Source: Phycisphaerales bacterium (lineage in GTDB: Bacteria > Planctomycetota > Phycisphaerae > Phycisphaerales > UBA1924). From it: a DNA stretch of 64,000 nucleotides. Each line of letters begins with the position of its first letter. Within the stretch, counting starts at the first letter, position 1. Under the pieces are notes generated by a model that was not told the origin of the DNA, made no database searches, and saw only the letters and a program-made list of their open reading frames with translations. The stretch covers positions 1 through 64,000 of the forward strand of contig JAJDDC010000096.1 of NCBI GenBank assembly GCA_029260515.1. Reading direction: 5' to 3'. The position numbers and the translations under genes were made by a program. Positions 52,549 to 61,934 of this stretch are shown piece after piece.

Positions 52549-53928
52549 ATGACGTTTCCGAGCGACTTTGTCTGGGGGGTGGCCTCCTCGTCGTACCAGA
52601 TCGAGGGCGCCGCCAGCCAGGGCGGGCGGACGCCGAGCGTGTGGGACACGTTCTGCCGCGAGCCTGGGCGTGTGCACGGTGGGCACACCGGCGATGTGGC
52701 CTGCGACCACGTCAACCGGATGCCCGCGGATGTCGGCCTGATCGCCGGCCTGGGCGTGAACGCCTACCGCCTCTCGATCTCCTGGCCACGGGTGATACCG
52801 GGCGGAGTCGGCGAAGTCAGCCAGGAAGGGCTGGGCTTCTACGACCGCCTCGTCGACGCACTCCTCGGACACCGGGTGGCGCCCTGGATCACGCTCTACC
52901 ACTGGGACCATCCTCAGGCCATCCAGGACCGGGGTGGATGGCTGAACCGCGAGTCCGCCGACTGGTTCGCAGAATACGTCGGGCGGGTGGTTGACCGGCT
53001 CTCCGACCGGGTCGCGAACTGGATCACTATCAACGAGCCGCAGATCTTCATTGGGATGGGGCACATCACGGGCACGCACGCGCCGGGCCTCGAGCTCTCC
53101 CGGCGCGAGAGTCTGCTGGCGGCGCACCACGTGATGCTGGCGCACGGCAAGGCGGCGCAGACGATCCGCGAGCGGGCCAAGACGCCCACGAATGTGGGCT
53201 GGGCGCCGGTTGGTGCCGTTGTCTCGCCCGCCGACGGGCACGAAAGCTCGGTGGATGCGGCGCGGGAGCTGATGTTCCGTGTCAGCCCGACGGAGGGGAA
53301 CTGGGCGTTCAACAACTCGTGGTTCGCGGACGCAGCGGTCTTTGGCCGCTACCCGGAGGACGGGCTCAGGGCGTTTGGGAGCGATGCACCCGAGCCCCGC
53401 GCCGGGGATATGGAACAGATCGCCCAGCCCCTGGACTTCTACGGCGCCAACACGTACACGGGGCTTCGTGCCAGGCAAGGCGCCGACGGACCCGAGGCCG
53501 TGGAGTTCCCCCCGGGCTCTCCGAGGACGATGTTCGACTGGCCCGTCGCGCCCGAGTCGTTGTACTGGGGACCTCGATTCCTGGCGGAGCGGTACAAGCT
53601 CCCGGTGTACATCATGGAGAACGGGCTGGCTTCGATGGACTGGGTCGGCGAAGACGGCCAGGTCCGCGACATGGGCCGGATCGACTTCCTGTCGAGGTAC
53701 CTGAAGCAGCTCGGGCGGGCGATCAATGACGGTGTTGATGTCCGTGGCTACTTCTGCTGGTCAATCCTGGACAACTTCGAATGGGCCGAGGGCTACCGCA
53801 TGCGGTTCGGGCTTGTCCACGTCGATTACCAGACGCTGCTCAGGACACCAAAGGCCTCCTACGCGTGGTACCGGGATGTGATCTCCGGGCGGGGTGTCAG
53901 CGCGGAACCCTGTCAGGGGAAAATGTAA
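52549..53928 (+). CDS. GH1 beta-glucosidase
   Basis: This 459-residue protein has the full length of family GH1, with the N-terminal signature [19 protein letters not shown], acid/base Glu163 in TINEPQ and nucleophile Glu357 in YIMENG. The C-terminal [13 protein letters not shown] aglycone/glycone motif is present. No signal peptide is seen, so it acts in the cytoplasm, splitting short beta-glucosides brought in by the ABC transporter to glucose. Its stop codon is inside LacI-type operator B. The start ATG 52549 matches the family. Confidence 0.96.
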   Translation: MTFPSDFVWGVASSSYQIEGAASQGGRTPSVWDTFCREPGRVHGGHTGDVACDHVNRMPADVGLIAGLGVNAYRLSISWPRVIPGGVGEVSQEGLGFYDRLVDALLGHRVAPWITLYHWDHPQAIQDRGGWLNRESADWFAEYVGRVVDRLSDRVANWITINEPQIFIGMGHITGTHAPGLELSRRESLLAAHHVMLAHGKAAQTIRERAKTPTNVGWAPVGAVVSPADGHESSVDAARELMFRVSPTEGNWAFNNSWFADAAVFGRYPEDGLRAFGSDAPEPRAGDMEQIAQPLDFYGANTYTGLRARQGADGPEAVEFPPGSPRTMFDWPVAPESLYWGPRFLAERYKLPVYIMENGLASMDWVGEDGQVRDMGRIDFLSRYLKQLGRAINDGVDVRGYFCWSILDNFEWAEGYRMRFGLVHVDYQTLLRTPKASYAWYRDVISGRGVSAEPCQGKM

Positions 53929-53935
53929 CAGTTCC
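53925..53935. promoter_or_regulatory. LacI-type operator candidate B
   Basis: GTAACAGTTCC fits GNAACWGTTNC and covers the GH1 stop codon. Its centre is 220 bp from that of operator C, close to a whole number of helical turns, so a DNA loop between them is possible. Confidence 0.55.
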
Positions 53936-54144
53936 AAGTATTTTGAGCGCCTCTGATCGTCGGGTCGGCCCGTCGTGTGCGGGACCGCTCCAGGTTCCCT
54001 CGCGGCCCTTTCCCGGCATGCGACCCCCGAATCCGGCGGTCACAAGCGATATGTTCGGGTTTCAGTACGCTCTGAAGCCCAGGTCACAGGCCAGCAATCG
54101 GCGTACTTGCCGCTTGGTGTGCCCTAGGGGATCCGGTACTATTT

Positions 54145-54155
54145 GGAACAGTTAC
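54145..54155. promoter_or_regulatory. LacI-type operator candidate C
   Basis: GGAACAGTTAC fits GNAACWGTTNC and lies 46 bp before ATG 54202, where a bound repressor would block initiation of the CBM-like gene. Confidence 0.65.
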
Positions 54156-54201
54156 ATCCCGGGCGGACGCTCGCCGCGGGCCAACCAGAGGGAGTATCGA
54201 G

Positions 54202-54924
54202 ATGAGAAACGTGACGACTGGATTCCGGGGTCTCCTGTTCGCGGGCGCGCTCGCGGCCGCGACGCCCGCCATGGCCCAGAACCTGGTTGCCAACGGCAGC
54301 TTCGAGGTTGATGGTCCGGGATTCACACTCTTCGAGAGCTGGGGTCAGTTCAACAACGTCTTCGAGGACGAGAGCGTCGAGGTCGTCGCGCAGGACGGCC
54401 TGCAGTCGGCGAAGATGTTCGGGCAGTTCGCTCCTGAGGCGCAGAGCGAGGCGGGGCTCTTTCAGGAGCTCAGCGTCTCACCCGGCGTCAAGTACGACCT
54501 GAAGGTGTACACGCACGTCCTCTCGAGTGACCCGATCCAGGCCCAAGACGATACAGGCAGCCCAGGAGGCAACACGTTCGGGCACCTGGCGCTCGCGATT
54601 CTTGATTTCAAGAACTCTAGCGGCGGTATCATTCAGAGCAACGAGGTCCAGGTGCATGACTCGAACACTTCGTCGCTCGATCAGTGGAACGAGTACAACC
54701 TCAGTGCGACCGCGCCCGCGGGCGCGGAGACAGTCCAGCTCACGCTGCTGCTGCTCCAGTGGGATCTGGCGACCGGCGCTATCTTCTGGGACAACGTGTC
54801 GTTGACTGTGGGCGACGCCGAGCCCCAGCCCTGCAACCCGGCCGACCTCGCCGAGCCCTTCGGCGTCCTCGACTTCTCAGACGTTATCGCCTTCCTGAGC
54901 GCGTTCGGCAGCGGCTGCCCGTAA
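54202..54924 (+). CDS. Secreted carbohydrate-binding-like protein with dockerin-like tail
   Basis: This 240-residue protein has a signal peptide (ending PAMAQ, about residue 25) and one jelly-roll domain of about 165 residues (NLVANGSFEVDGPGF at its start, IFWDNVSLTV at its end) with the layout of CBM4/9-type carbohydrate-binding modules. A C-terminal dockerin-like unit (ADLAEPFGVLDFSDVIAFL) ends GSGCP, with a Cys before ADL. No catalytic domain is present, so it should bind rather than cleave glucan on the surface. Operator C is just upstream and a strong terminator follows. Confidence 0.85.
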   Translation: MRNVTTGFRGLLFAGALAAATPAMAQNLVANGSFEVDGPGFTLFESWGQFNNVFEDESVEVVAQDGLQSAKMFGQFAPEAQSEAGLFQELSVSPGVKYDLKVYTHVLSSDPIQAQDDTGSPGGNTFGHLALAILDFKNSSGGIIQSNEVQVHDSNTSSLDQWNEYNLSATAPAGAETVQLTLLLLQWDLATGAIFWDNVSLTVGDAEPQPCNPADLAEPFGVLDFSDVIAFLSAFGSGCP

Positions 54925-54973
54925 ACGGACTCTCATGCCGCGATCGCGGCGATTCTGGAACCCCCTCGTCATA

Positions 54974-55007
54974 CGCGGGAGGCCCTCACGGGCCCCCGCG
55001 TTTTTTT
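54974..55007 (+). terminator. Rho-independent terminator of the CBM-like gene
   Basis: CGCGGG-A-GGCCC pairs with GGGCC-C-CCGCG around TCAC, followed by seven T residues (55001-55007). It is about 50 bp after the stop and separates this gene from the converging transporter operon. Confidence 0.88.
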
Positions 55008-55032
55008 ATTGCACGATGTTGGCCGCCCGCGT

Positions 55033-55896
55033 TCAGCCTTTGACGGCGCCCGCCGTGAGCCCCGAGATGAACTCCTTCTGGAGCAGCATGAAGAGGGCGG
55101 CGGGCGGCAGCACGGAGACGACCGTGCCGGCCATGAGCAAGCCGTAGTCCTGGCGGTACACGCCCTTGAGCTGGGACACGGCGACCGACAGGGGGAACTT
55201 CTCGGCGGTTTGCAGGACGACCTGGGGCCAGACGAAGTTGTTCCAGGTTGCGAGGAACGTGATGAGAATGAACGCGCCCACCATCGGCCTCACGAGCGGG
55301 AGCACGACGCCGAAGAAGATCCCGATCTCGGAGCAGCCGTCGATGCGGGCAGCCTCGAGTAGCTCTCGGGGGACGGACTGGAGTGTCGCCTGGCGGAAAA
55401 GGAAGACGCCGAACGCCGGGGCAAGGGCCGGGAGAATGAGCCCCGTGTAGCTGTCGAGCATGCCGAGCTCGTACAGCAGTTGGTACGTCGGGGCGAGCAG
55501 CAGCGGCGGTGGGATGATCAGGGCCGCGAGGACAAGCGTCGTGACGAGCCCGCGCCCGGCGAACCGGAGGTGCGCCAGCGCGTAGCCGCCCGCCGCGCAC
55601 GCGAGAGTGGCGAGGACTGCGGTCGTGGACGAGAGGAAGACGGAGTTGAGCAGGGCGCGCCCGATGCCGAGCTCGAAGAAGAGGCGGTTGTAGTGCTCGA
55701 GGGTCAGGTCGCCCCACGCGATCCCGAGCGGGCCGTCGCCAGCTGGCAGGAACATGGATGAAAAGAAATCGTCGGTGGACTTGAGCGAGGCGGTGAGCAA
55801 CCAGACGAACGGGATGAGGGTGAGTATGGCAAGCGGGATGAGCGCGGCGTGTGCGGCCAGCGCCCACATCTTCAGCGAGACAGAGTGTGATCTCAT
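55033..55896 (-). CDS. Sugar ABC transporter permease (MalG-like)
   Basis: This 287-residue protein has six hydrophobic helices and the permease EAA loop (ELLEAARIDGCSEIGIFFGVVLPLVRP) that contacts the ATPase. It matches the MalG/UgpE half of CUT1 sugar importers (TLIPFVWLLTASLK at the start). ATG 55896 overlaps the stop of the MalF-like gene by 4 bp, so the two halves are coupled. It probably imports beta-glucan oligosaccharides, judging from the locus. Confidence 0.94.
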   Translation of the reverse strand: MRSHSVSLKMWALAAHAALIPLAILTLIPFVWLLTASLKSTDDFFSSMFLPAGDGPLGIAWGDLTLEHYNRLFFELGIGRALLNSVFLSSTTAVLATLACAAGGYALAHLRFAGRGLVTTLVLAALIIPPPLLLAPTYQLLYELGMLDSYTGLILPALAPAFGVFLFRQATLQSVPRELLEAARIDGCSEIGIFFGVVLPLVRPMVGAFILITFLATWNNFVWPQVVLQTAEKFPLSVAVSQLKGVYRQDYGLLMAGTVVSVLPPAALFMLLQKEFISGLTAGAVKG

Positions 55897-56780
55897 GCCT
55901 TCGCCTCCGATCGCGCGAGCCTGAGCTGGATGGCCGCGAACCCGACCAGCATCAGCGCAAGCACCCAGCCGATCGCGCTGGCGTAGCCGAGGTCCCCGGT
56001 CTCGAAACCGCTTTGATAGAGGTACATGACGATTGTCAGGCCGCGGTTGGCCGGGCCGGCGGTGGCGTTGAGCATTACGTACGGCAACTCGAAGAGCTGC
56101 ACGCTGCCGATGATCGAGAGCAGCACGACGAACGAGGCGACCGGGCGGATGGCGGGGAGCGTGACGTTGACGAAACGTGCCCACGGCCCGGCGCCGTCGA
56201 TCGAGGCCGCCTCCACGAGTGTCTGATCCACGTTCTGAAGGGCGGCGAGGAAGTAGACCATGTTGAATCCAACGTACATCCAGAGCGTCGTGATGATGAG
56301 CGTGGGCATTACAAACGTTTGCAGCCAGGGAAAGTCGAGGCTGGTCCCGAATGCGGCGTGCAATGCCTGATTGAGTAGTCCTGACCTCTTCTCGAAGATG
56401 ATGCTCGCGAGCATCGCGACGAATACAAGACCCATGAGCTGCGGACTGAAGAAGATGAGGCGGTAGGCGCCTCGCCCACGCAGACCAGGTCGGTTGAGCA
56501 GCATCGCGAGCCCGAGGGCGAGCGGGAGCTGGATGAACACCGACGCGGCGGTGAAAACGAGTGTGTTCCCGACCGCACGCCAGAAGAGCGGGTCCTGCAC
56601 GAGGCTCGTGAAGTTTCGCAGCATGACGAAGCGGGAGTCCTGGGGCCCGTACGTCTGCATCAGGGCGAGCACCCCCGCCCGGGCAAGAGGGACGACCACG
56701 AACAGCAGGAACACGCCTAAAAATGGCGCGGCCAGCATGTACGCGGCGAACGAGCCTTGCTCACGCGCACGCCCGCTCAC
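55893..56780 (-). CDS. Sugar ABC transporter permease (MalF-like)
   Basis: This 295-residue protein has six membrane helices and the EAA motif (TLVEAASIDGAGPWARFVNVTLPAIRP). It matches the MalF/UgpA half of CUT1 importers. GTG 56780 is chosen because it overlaps the stop of the solute-binding-protein gene by 4 bp (GTGA) and gives the usual N-terminus (SFAAYMLAAPFLGVF); the frame is open upstream into that gene. Together with the MalG-like protein and the UgpC-type ATPase it forms the importer channel. Confidence 0.94.
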   Translation of the reverse strand: MSGRAREQGSFAAYMLAAPFLGVFLLFVVVPLARAGVLALMQTYGPQDSRFVMLRNFTSLVQDPLFWRAVGNTLVFTAASVFIQLPLALGLAMLLNRPGLRGRGAYRLIFFSPQLMGLVFVAMLASIIFEKRSGLLNQALHAAFGTSLDFPWLQTFVMPTLIITTLWMYVGFNMVYFLAALQNVDQTLVEAASIDGAGPWARFVNVTLPAIRPVASFVVLLSIIGSVQLFELPYVMLNATAGPANRGLTIVMYLYQSGFETGDLGYASAIGWVLALMLVGFAAIQLRLARSEAKA

Positions 56781-58162
56781 TCCGCGCCCTCCAGGAACAC
56801 GTTCCGCTCCATCTGGCGGCGTACGGCCGTCTCGGCGCGAGCGAGTTCGTCTCGGCAGCGTGGGACGAGTGCCGACGCATCGAATGTCCCGTTCTTGCGT
56901 GCCCACTCCGCGACAGCGACCGCGGCGTCGCGGAATCGATCGAGGGCCAGCTTGGCGTAGGGCGACGACGTACGGGCCGGGATCAGCGGCGCCTGCTCGA
57001 CGTAGAGCCGTCCCTTGGCCTGCCCCCCGAAGTACTCATCGGGTTGATCGAACATCGGGTCGTCCCAGTAGGTCTTGATCGGCGTCACGATGTCGTTGCG
57101 GGTATACAGCTCGCGAGCGATGACGTCGGAGAAGTAAAGATCTTTCGCGAGCTCCCACGCCTCATCGACGCGCTGCGACGTCTTCGGGATCCCGACCATG
57201 GTGCCGCCCCACACGCTCGTCCGCCGCCCGCCCGGCTCCCACGCCGGAAGGGGCATCACCTTGACCTTGCCCGCGAGCTGAGGGAGTTGCAGGCGCCAGA
57301 TGTTGCACATCCAGTCGGGCATGATGTACGCGATCGCGTAGCCGTCGATCTTCAGCTTGTTGCCCGCGGCCGTGAAGTCAGGCACGTCGGCCGCGATCCG
57401 ATCCGGGCCGACGCACCAGGAGATCAACTCGGCGAGCACGCGAGCATTCGTTTCGGTGTCCATCGCCAGGCGTTCGTCGGCGTCGAAGAACCCGCCGCCG
57501 GCCTGGAGCAGAAGGGTTTCGAATCTGTCGCCGTCGGTCTCCCAGAGTCCCAGCAGGTACCGGTCCGGCTTACCGTCTTTATCATGATCGACCATGAGCG
57601 GACGCATCACACGACGAAAGTCGGCCCAGGTCTTGACAGTCGAGAGATCGATGCCGGCGGCCTCAACGATGTCCGCCCGATACGCAAGCAGCACAGGGTG
57701 CACGTCGTGTGGGAGGCCAAAGATTCGGTCCCGTGAGGACCACGGCCCGAATGACGGCGTATTGATCTGATCGAGTAAACCCTCGCTGGCAAGCCTATCG
57801 GTGAGATCGACGAAACCGACGCTCTCGAGGGGCCCTGTGAAGGCCTGTCCGGCCATCTGACGTTCGACTTCGATGAGGTCGGCCGTCTGGAGTCCGGCAA
57901 AGAAACCGGACATCATCCTGCGCTTGAGCGCGGGGATGCCGATCACGCGCAGATTGACGTTGGGTTCGTCGTGGTCACGGCGGTCGTCGAGCGCGGGGGC
58001 GTAGAGCAAACGGTGTTCGGGGGAGAAGATCCACATCTCGAGCCCTGGCCGGCTCGGGATAGGCCAGGCGACGAGGGCGACTGCAGAGACGATCGCGAAC
58101 GCGATGATGATTGCGGCGCCTGGAGACAAGCTCCGGATCAACGTTTCGAGTGCCGTGCGCAT
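56777..58162 (-). CDS. Sugar ABC transporter substrate-binding protein, membrane-anchored
   Basis: This 461-residue protein resembles CUT1 extracellular binding proteins (family 1): PALKRRMMSGFFAGLQTADLIEVE, FGLPHDVHPVLLAYRADIV, then TWADFRRVM and GGTMVGIPKTSQ. Residues about 15-40 are a single hydrophobic helix with no lipobox Cys, so it is held by an uncleaved N-terminal anchor rather than a lipid. ATG 58162 gives this start; the frame extends into the LacI gene without support. It should capture oligosaccharides in the periplasm for the two permeases that follow with GTGA and ATGA overlaps. Confidence 0.9.
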   Translation of the reverse strand: MRTALETLIRSLSPGAAIIIAFAIVSAVALVAWPIPSRPGLEMWIFSPEHRLLYAPALDDRRDHDEPNVNLRVIGIPALKRRMMSGFFAGLQTADLIEVERQMAGQAFTGPLESVGFVDLTDRLASEGLLDQINTPSFGPWSSRDRIFGLPHDVHPVLLAYRADIVEAAGIDLSTVKTWADFRRVMRPLMVDHDKDGKPDRYLLGLWETDGDRFETLLLQAGGGFFDADERLAMDTETNARVLAELISWCVGPDRIAADVPDFTAAGNKLKIDGYAIAYIMPDWMCNIWRLQLPQLAGKVKVMPLPAWEPGGRRTSVWGGTMVGIPKTSQRVDEAWELAKDLYFSDVIARELYTRNDIVTPIKTYWDDPMFDQPDEYFGGQAKGRLYVEQAPLIPARTSSPYAKLALDRFRDAAVAVAEWARKNGTFDASALVPRCRDELARAETAVRRQMERNVFLEGAE

Positions 58163-58283
58163 CTGGCCGATGGTTCCTCGAACGCGATCAAGATGTATCC
58201 GAGTCACTGCGTGTTGATCGGGCCGCGGGCTAACATCCGGACGGACTCGGGAGTCATCTTCTCTGGCAGTGGTGTCGCGCGTG

Positions 58284-59336
58284 TTAAATCTGGCGGACGA
58301 CACGCCGCTGTCCGTCGACGAGCCGGACCGCGGTGATCGGTGCGAGCCCAGTGCTCTCGTGAATACTCAGCGTGGTCTCATGCAGTTCCCTGCATACCGG
58401 GTGCGCGTTTCCCGAGAGTGCGCGGGTCAGCCACCGGGCGGCCTCCAGCCCGAGCCCGTGTGCGTCCTGGCATACAGCTGTGAAGTTTGGAAACGTGCGC
58501 AGGCGTACATCGCCATCATCGAACCCGACGATCGACAGATCCTTGGGCACGCGAATACCAATCTGCAGGCACCTGTGGAGGGCGCCGACGGTCGAGAGCG
58601 GGTTCGTGAAGTAGATCGCGGTGGGAGGGTCTTCCATCTCCAGGAGGTGGTTGAGCATCATGGCCCCCCCCTCGGGCCCGGCGGGCGCCCGCACTGTCAG
58701 CCCCGGGTCCCGCTCGATGCCCGCGGCCCTGAGCGCCTGTGCGTACCCGTCCTCACGATCCTGGTGGTCGGAGTCTTGCACGTTGTGGATCGCCAATGCG
58801 ATCCGCTTGTGTCCGAGACTCAGCAGGTGCTCGACCGCAGCGCGGCTAGTCGAGCGCGACTCCGAGTCTACGAAGTTGACCGCGAGGTCGTCCGACCGGT
58901 CCGCGACCAGGATTACCGGGAATCCCTCGGCGGCGATCTGGGCGGCCAGGCTAGGAGCCGCGTCGAGCGAACGGAGCACGATCCCACGGACACCCTTGCG
59001 TTGGAAGATGTGCGTGTAGCTTTCGAAGTCGTCGCGGTCGCGTTCAAGATTGATGATTGTCAGGTCGAAGCGTCCTTCGCTCGCACCGCGGACCATCCCG
59101 TTGAGCATGAGCGAGTCGAAGTCGCCGAAACCCGCCTGGATGGGACCGCTGGGGTAGACCAGGCCGATCACGTTTGTCGGGCGCTTTCCCACCGCGGGTG
59201 TGTACCCAACAGACCGGGCGGCCTCAAGAACGCGCTGTCGCGTGTCGGCGCTCACTTCGGGATGATCGTTCAACGCCCGCGACACCGTCGCGACCGAAAC
59301 TCCGAGCGACTTCGCAATTTCTCGAACCGATGCCAT
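58284..59336 (-). CDS. LacI-family transcriptional regulator
   Basis: This 350-residue protein has the N-terminal LacI helix-turn-helix (VREIAKSLGVSVATVSRALNDHPEVSADTRQRVLEAA, about 4-40). A periplasmic-binding-protein-like sensor domain follows (about 60-335), with NVIGLVYP and DLSIVGFDDGDV. It lies directly upstream of the transporter operon, 121 bp from the binding-protein start, and probably represses it and the linked glycoside hydrolase genes until a beta-glucan product is present. The five palindromes GNAACWGTTNC in the locus are its likely sites. Confidence 0.95.
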   Translation of the reverse strand: MASVREIAKSLGVSVATVSRALNDHPEVSADTRQRVLEAARSVGYTPAVGKRPTNVIGLVYPSGPIQAGFGDFDSLMLNGMVRGASEGRFDLTIINLERDRDDFESYTHIFQRKGVRGIVLRSLDAAPSLAAQIAAEGFPVILVADRSDDLAVNFVDSESRSTSRAAVEHLLSLGHKRIALAIHNVQDSDHQDREDGYAQALRAAGIERDPGLTVRAPAGPEGGAMMLNHLLEMEDPPTAIYFTNPLSTVGALHRCLQIGIRVPKDLSIVGFDDGDVRLRTFPNFTAVCQDAHGLGLEAARWLTRALSGNAHPVCRELHETTLSIHESTGLAPITAVRLVDGQRRVVRQI

Positions 59337-59396
59337 CCGGCTTTGCTCCTTCTTAAACGTCTCGTTGGAGCCTGTGACTCGCGCCCACCGCCCAGA

Positions 59397-60362
59397 CTAC
59401 CCGGGGTCCAGATCCCTTTCCTGGCGACGATCCAGCGGTGACCAGAGCGCCTCGTACGAACTTTGCTCGGTCTCGGTATTGATGAGCGTGGGAGCGCTCA
59501 ACCCCTCGACGTGCCCATCCACGAACCCTGTGTTGGCCCGACCCTCGAGCCCATAGGTGTCATTGAGTCGCCTGGGGTGGCGGTAAAAGGGGATGTACGA
59601 AGTGGGCGTTCCCACCGATTCGAACTCCGGCGGTCTCGAGCCGGCCTGCCAGTTGCCGATGTTCCAGTTCGGAGTCGGCATGCCCTCGCCCGCTCCGAAC
59701 CGTCGCCCTGGCAACTCGTGTGAGCCGATGCTTCCATTTGTAAAGTACCTATCGTCTCCGGAGAGCGACTCGATCTGGCCGCGCCACAGCCCCCATGCCT
59801 CGCTGAACAAGATCATGCGGTATGACTCGCTGACCGCATTGTCGAATGCGCGCCCGTTGCGGTACGTCCCAGGGTTTCCGGCGTGCTCTCCGGGCTTAAA
59901 CAGCTTCAAGGTACCCGTCGAGAAATCTGGTACGTACTCGGCGGCCGAAGAAGCCCAGTAGTTCATGGTGAATGACCGCCCCGCTTGCGGGTGGTTTGGG
60001 CAGGTGACCACTCCGCCACCCACGGTCTGGTTCTCGACGTTGTTCGCCGCCAGATTACTGAAATCCTGCTGGGGTAGGTACTGCCCGATGCGGTTCACGT
60101 CGTACCAGAGCATGTTTCGCTTGTCATTGGTTGGGTCGATGACCACCGATCCCGCAAGGATTGTCGGGAACTGATCTCGAAAATCGGTGGAGTAGGTAAT
60201 TGCAGCAAGAGTAAGTTGTTTCATGTTAGATCGGCAGAGCGAGTCTCGTGCCGACTCGCGGGCCGACCCCAAGGCCGGCAGCAGGATTCCGATCAACAGC
60301 GCGATGATGGCGATGACGACGAGCAGCTCGATGAGCGTGAACGCGGGGTTCCTTCGAGTCAT
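59397..60362 (-). CDS. DUF1559-type prepilin-like protein
   Basis: This 321-residue protein begins with a type IV prepilin signal: a short basic leader, then NPA and [24 protein letters not shown] with the Glu at mature position 5, so a prepilin peptidase should cut before Phe. A large soluble domain follows, with conserved Cys ([11 protein letters not shown]), ending in the H-X-DG type motif (FVDGHVEGL) of the DUF1559 group abundant in Planctomycetes. ATG 60362 gives the pilin N-terminus. It lies 60 bp from the LacI gene and has a LacI-type operator 38 bp upstream, tying a pilin to glucan use. Confidence 0.9.
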   Translation of the reverse strand: MTRRNPAFTLIELLVVIAIIALLIGILLPALGSARESARDSLCRSNMKQLTLAAITYSTDFRDQFPTILAGSVVIDPTNDKRNMLWYDVNRIGQYLPQQDFSNLAANNVENQTVGGGVVTCPNHPQAGRSFTMNYWASSAAEYVPDFSTGTLKLFKPGEHAGNPGTYRNGRAFDNAVSESYRMILFSEAWGLWRGQIESLSGDDRYFTNGSIGSHELPGRRFGAGEGMPTPNWNIGNWQAGSRPPEFESVGTPTSYIPFYRHPRRLNDTYGLEGRANTGFVDGHVEGLSAPTLINTETEQSSYEALWSPLDRRQERDLDPG

Positions 60363-60400
60363 GCCGTACCTTTCGCTGTTTGCATCTCGCGGCCAACGCC

Positions 60401-60411
60401 GGAACAGTTTC
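60401..60411. promoter_or_regulatory. LacI-type operator candidate D
   Basis: GGAACAGTTTC fits GNAACWGTTNC and lies 38 bp upstream of the prepilin-like gene start (60362, minus strand). Its centre is 167 bp from that of operator E on the other side of the divergent promoter region, again close to whole helical turns. Confidence 0.65.
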
Positions 60412-60567
60412 GGAAGTGTCCCAGAATCGAGCCCCAGCTGCAAGTGGTGATTGCGCGGAGACCGATTGTGTAATACGCACTCTAATCGCCAAAAATCAAT
60501 GAATACCCTATCACACACCGGCCATGCTTTCCCATAAAATCACAGCGGCGATCTTCCTGTGAATGCT

Positions 60568-60578
60568 GCAACTGTTAC
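60568..60578. promoter_or_regulatory. LacI-type operator candidate E
   Basis: GCAACTGTTAC fits GNAACWGTTNC and lies 34 bp before ATG 60613 of the glycosidase gene, within the expected promoter. Confidence 0.65.
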
Positions 60579-60612
60579 GCTACGCACGTTGTAGCACCTC
60601 GAGGACCGGCAG

Positions 60613-61908
60613 ATGGAGTACATGATCATGAGTCTGCTGGCGATCCTGGCGGCTGTTGTGGCGGGATGCTCAGTGGTCACGATCGGGGGGGGGCAGGGCG
60701 GCGTCCACGTGAGCCTCGAACGTGACGGCGAGTCTTGGCGACTCCTGCGTGATGGTCAGGTGTACGAGATCCGAGGCGCCGGCGGCCGCTCGCAACTTGA
60801 CCGCCTCGCCGATGCAGGCGGCAACTCCATACGCACTTGGGACGGCGAGGGCATCGAAGACCTGTTGGATCAGGCGCATGCTCTCGGGCTAACGGTCACG
60901 GTCGGTATTTGGCTCGAGCACGAGCGTCACGGATACGACTACGACGATGCGACCGTCCGAGCGAACCAGTTGGCAAAGGTTTCTCGGATCGTGCGAGCTT
61001 ATCGCGATCACCCGGCCGTATTGCTCTGGGGTGTCGGCAACGAGGTCGAGCTCGGGGGGGATCTGGACAAGGCCCTCCGTGCAATCGAAGAAGCCGCTGC
61101 GGTTATAAAGGAACTAGACAGCGCTCATCCGACGATGGCCGTGATCGCCGAGATCGGTGATGACAAGGCCGTGCGAGTCCGCGAGCGTTGTCCGAGCATC
61201 GACCTCCTCGGGATCAACTCGTACGGTGGGATCGCGTCGGTGCCGCAGCGTCTCTCGGAGCAGGGATACGACGGCGCCTACATCGTCACAGAGTTCGGAC
61301 CGCGTGGTCACTGGGAAGGCCCGCTGACCCAGTGGGGAGCGCCGATCGAACCGACCAGCGCCGAGAAAGCGGCCATGTACGAGGCCCACTACCTTGCCGG
61401 CATCAAGGCAGAGATGCCGGGACGCTGCCTGGGCTCGTACGTGTTCCTCTGGGGGCAGAAGCAGGAGACCACCGCCACCTGGTTCGGGATGTTCCTCCCG
61501 AGCGGCGAATCGCTCCCGACCGTGGACGTCATGCACCGATTGTGGACGGGCAGCGAGCCCCCCAACGCGGCGCCGATGGTCAAGCGGATAGAGGCGGGGC
61601 TGATCCCGCACTATGTCAGGCCCGGCGACAGATTCGACGCGTCGGCCGAGGCGGAGGACCCGAACGGCGACGAGTTGAGGTACCAATGGAGCGTCGTCGC
61701 AGAATCTTCGGACCGGAAGACTGGCGGAGACAGCGAGCAAGCCCCGCCGGAGATCCCGGGACGTGTGCTCTCGTCGTCAGGGGCGACGGCTGTGATCGAG
61801 GCGCCCGCCGTACCCGGGGCATACCGCCTGTTTGTGTATGCGTTCGATGACAATGGTGGCGCCGGTACGGCGAATCTACCCTTTCTCGTCAAGGCGAACG
61901 ACGAGTAG
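60613..61908 (+). CDS. Lipoprotein glycoside hydrolase, GH2/GH5-like TIM barrel
   Basis: This 431-residue protein starts with a lipoprotein signal (AAVVAGC, Cys19), so it is probably anchored in a membrane. Residues about 40-310 form a (beta/alpha)8 barrel like the catalytic domain of GH2 and clan GH-A enzymes: RTWDGEGIEDLL, LWGVGNEVE with Glu144 as likely acid/base, and VTEFGPRGHWE with Glu227 as likely nucleophile. The C-terminal 100 residues are an Ig-like domain (ASAEAEDPNGDELRYQWSV). The exact GH family cannot be fixed; beside GH16 and GH1 it most likely acts on beta-1,3-glucan or its side chains. Operator E is 34 bp upstream; the GH16 gene follows after 26 bp. Confidence 0.82.
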   Translation: MEYMIMSLLAILAAVVAGCSVVTIGGGQGGVHVSLERDGESWRLLRDGQVYEIRGAGGRSQLDRLADAGGNSIRTWDGEGIEDLLDQAHALGLTVTVGIWLEHERHGYDYDDATVRANQLAKVSRIVRAYRDHPAVLLWGVGNEVELGGDLDKALRAIEEAAAVIKELDSAHPTMAVIAEIGDDKAVRVRERCPSIDLLGINSYGGIASVPQRLSEQGYDGAYIVTEFGPRGHWEGPLTQWGAPIEPTSAEKAAMYEAHYLAGIKAEMPGRCLGSYVFLWGQKQETTATWFGMFLPSGESLPTVDVMHRLWTGSEPPNAAPMVKRIEAGLIPHYVRPGDRFDASAEAEDPNGDELRYQWSVVAESSDRKTGGDSEQAPPEIPGRVLSSSGATAVIEAPAVPGAYRLFVYAFDDNGGAGTANLPFLVKANDE

Positions 61909-61934
61909 GATATGAGTTGGAAAGAACCGCTGGC

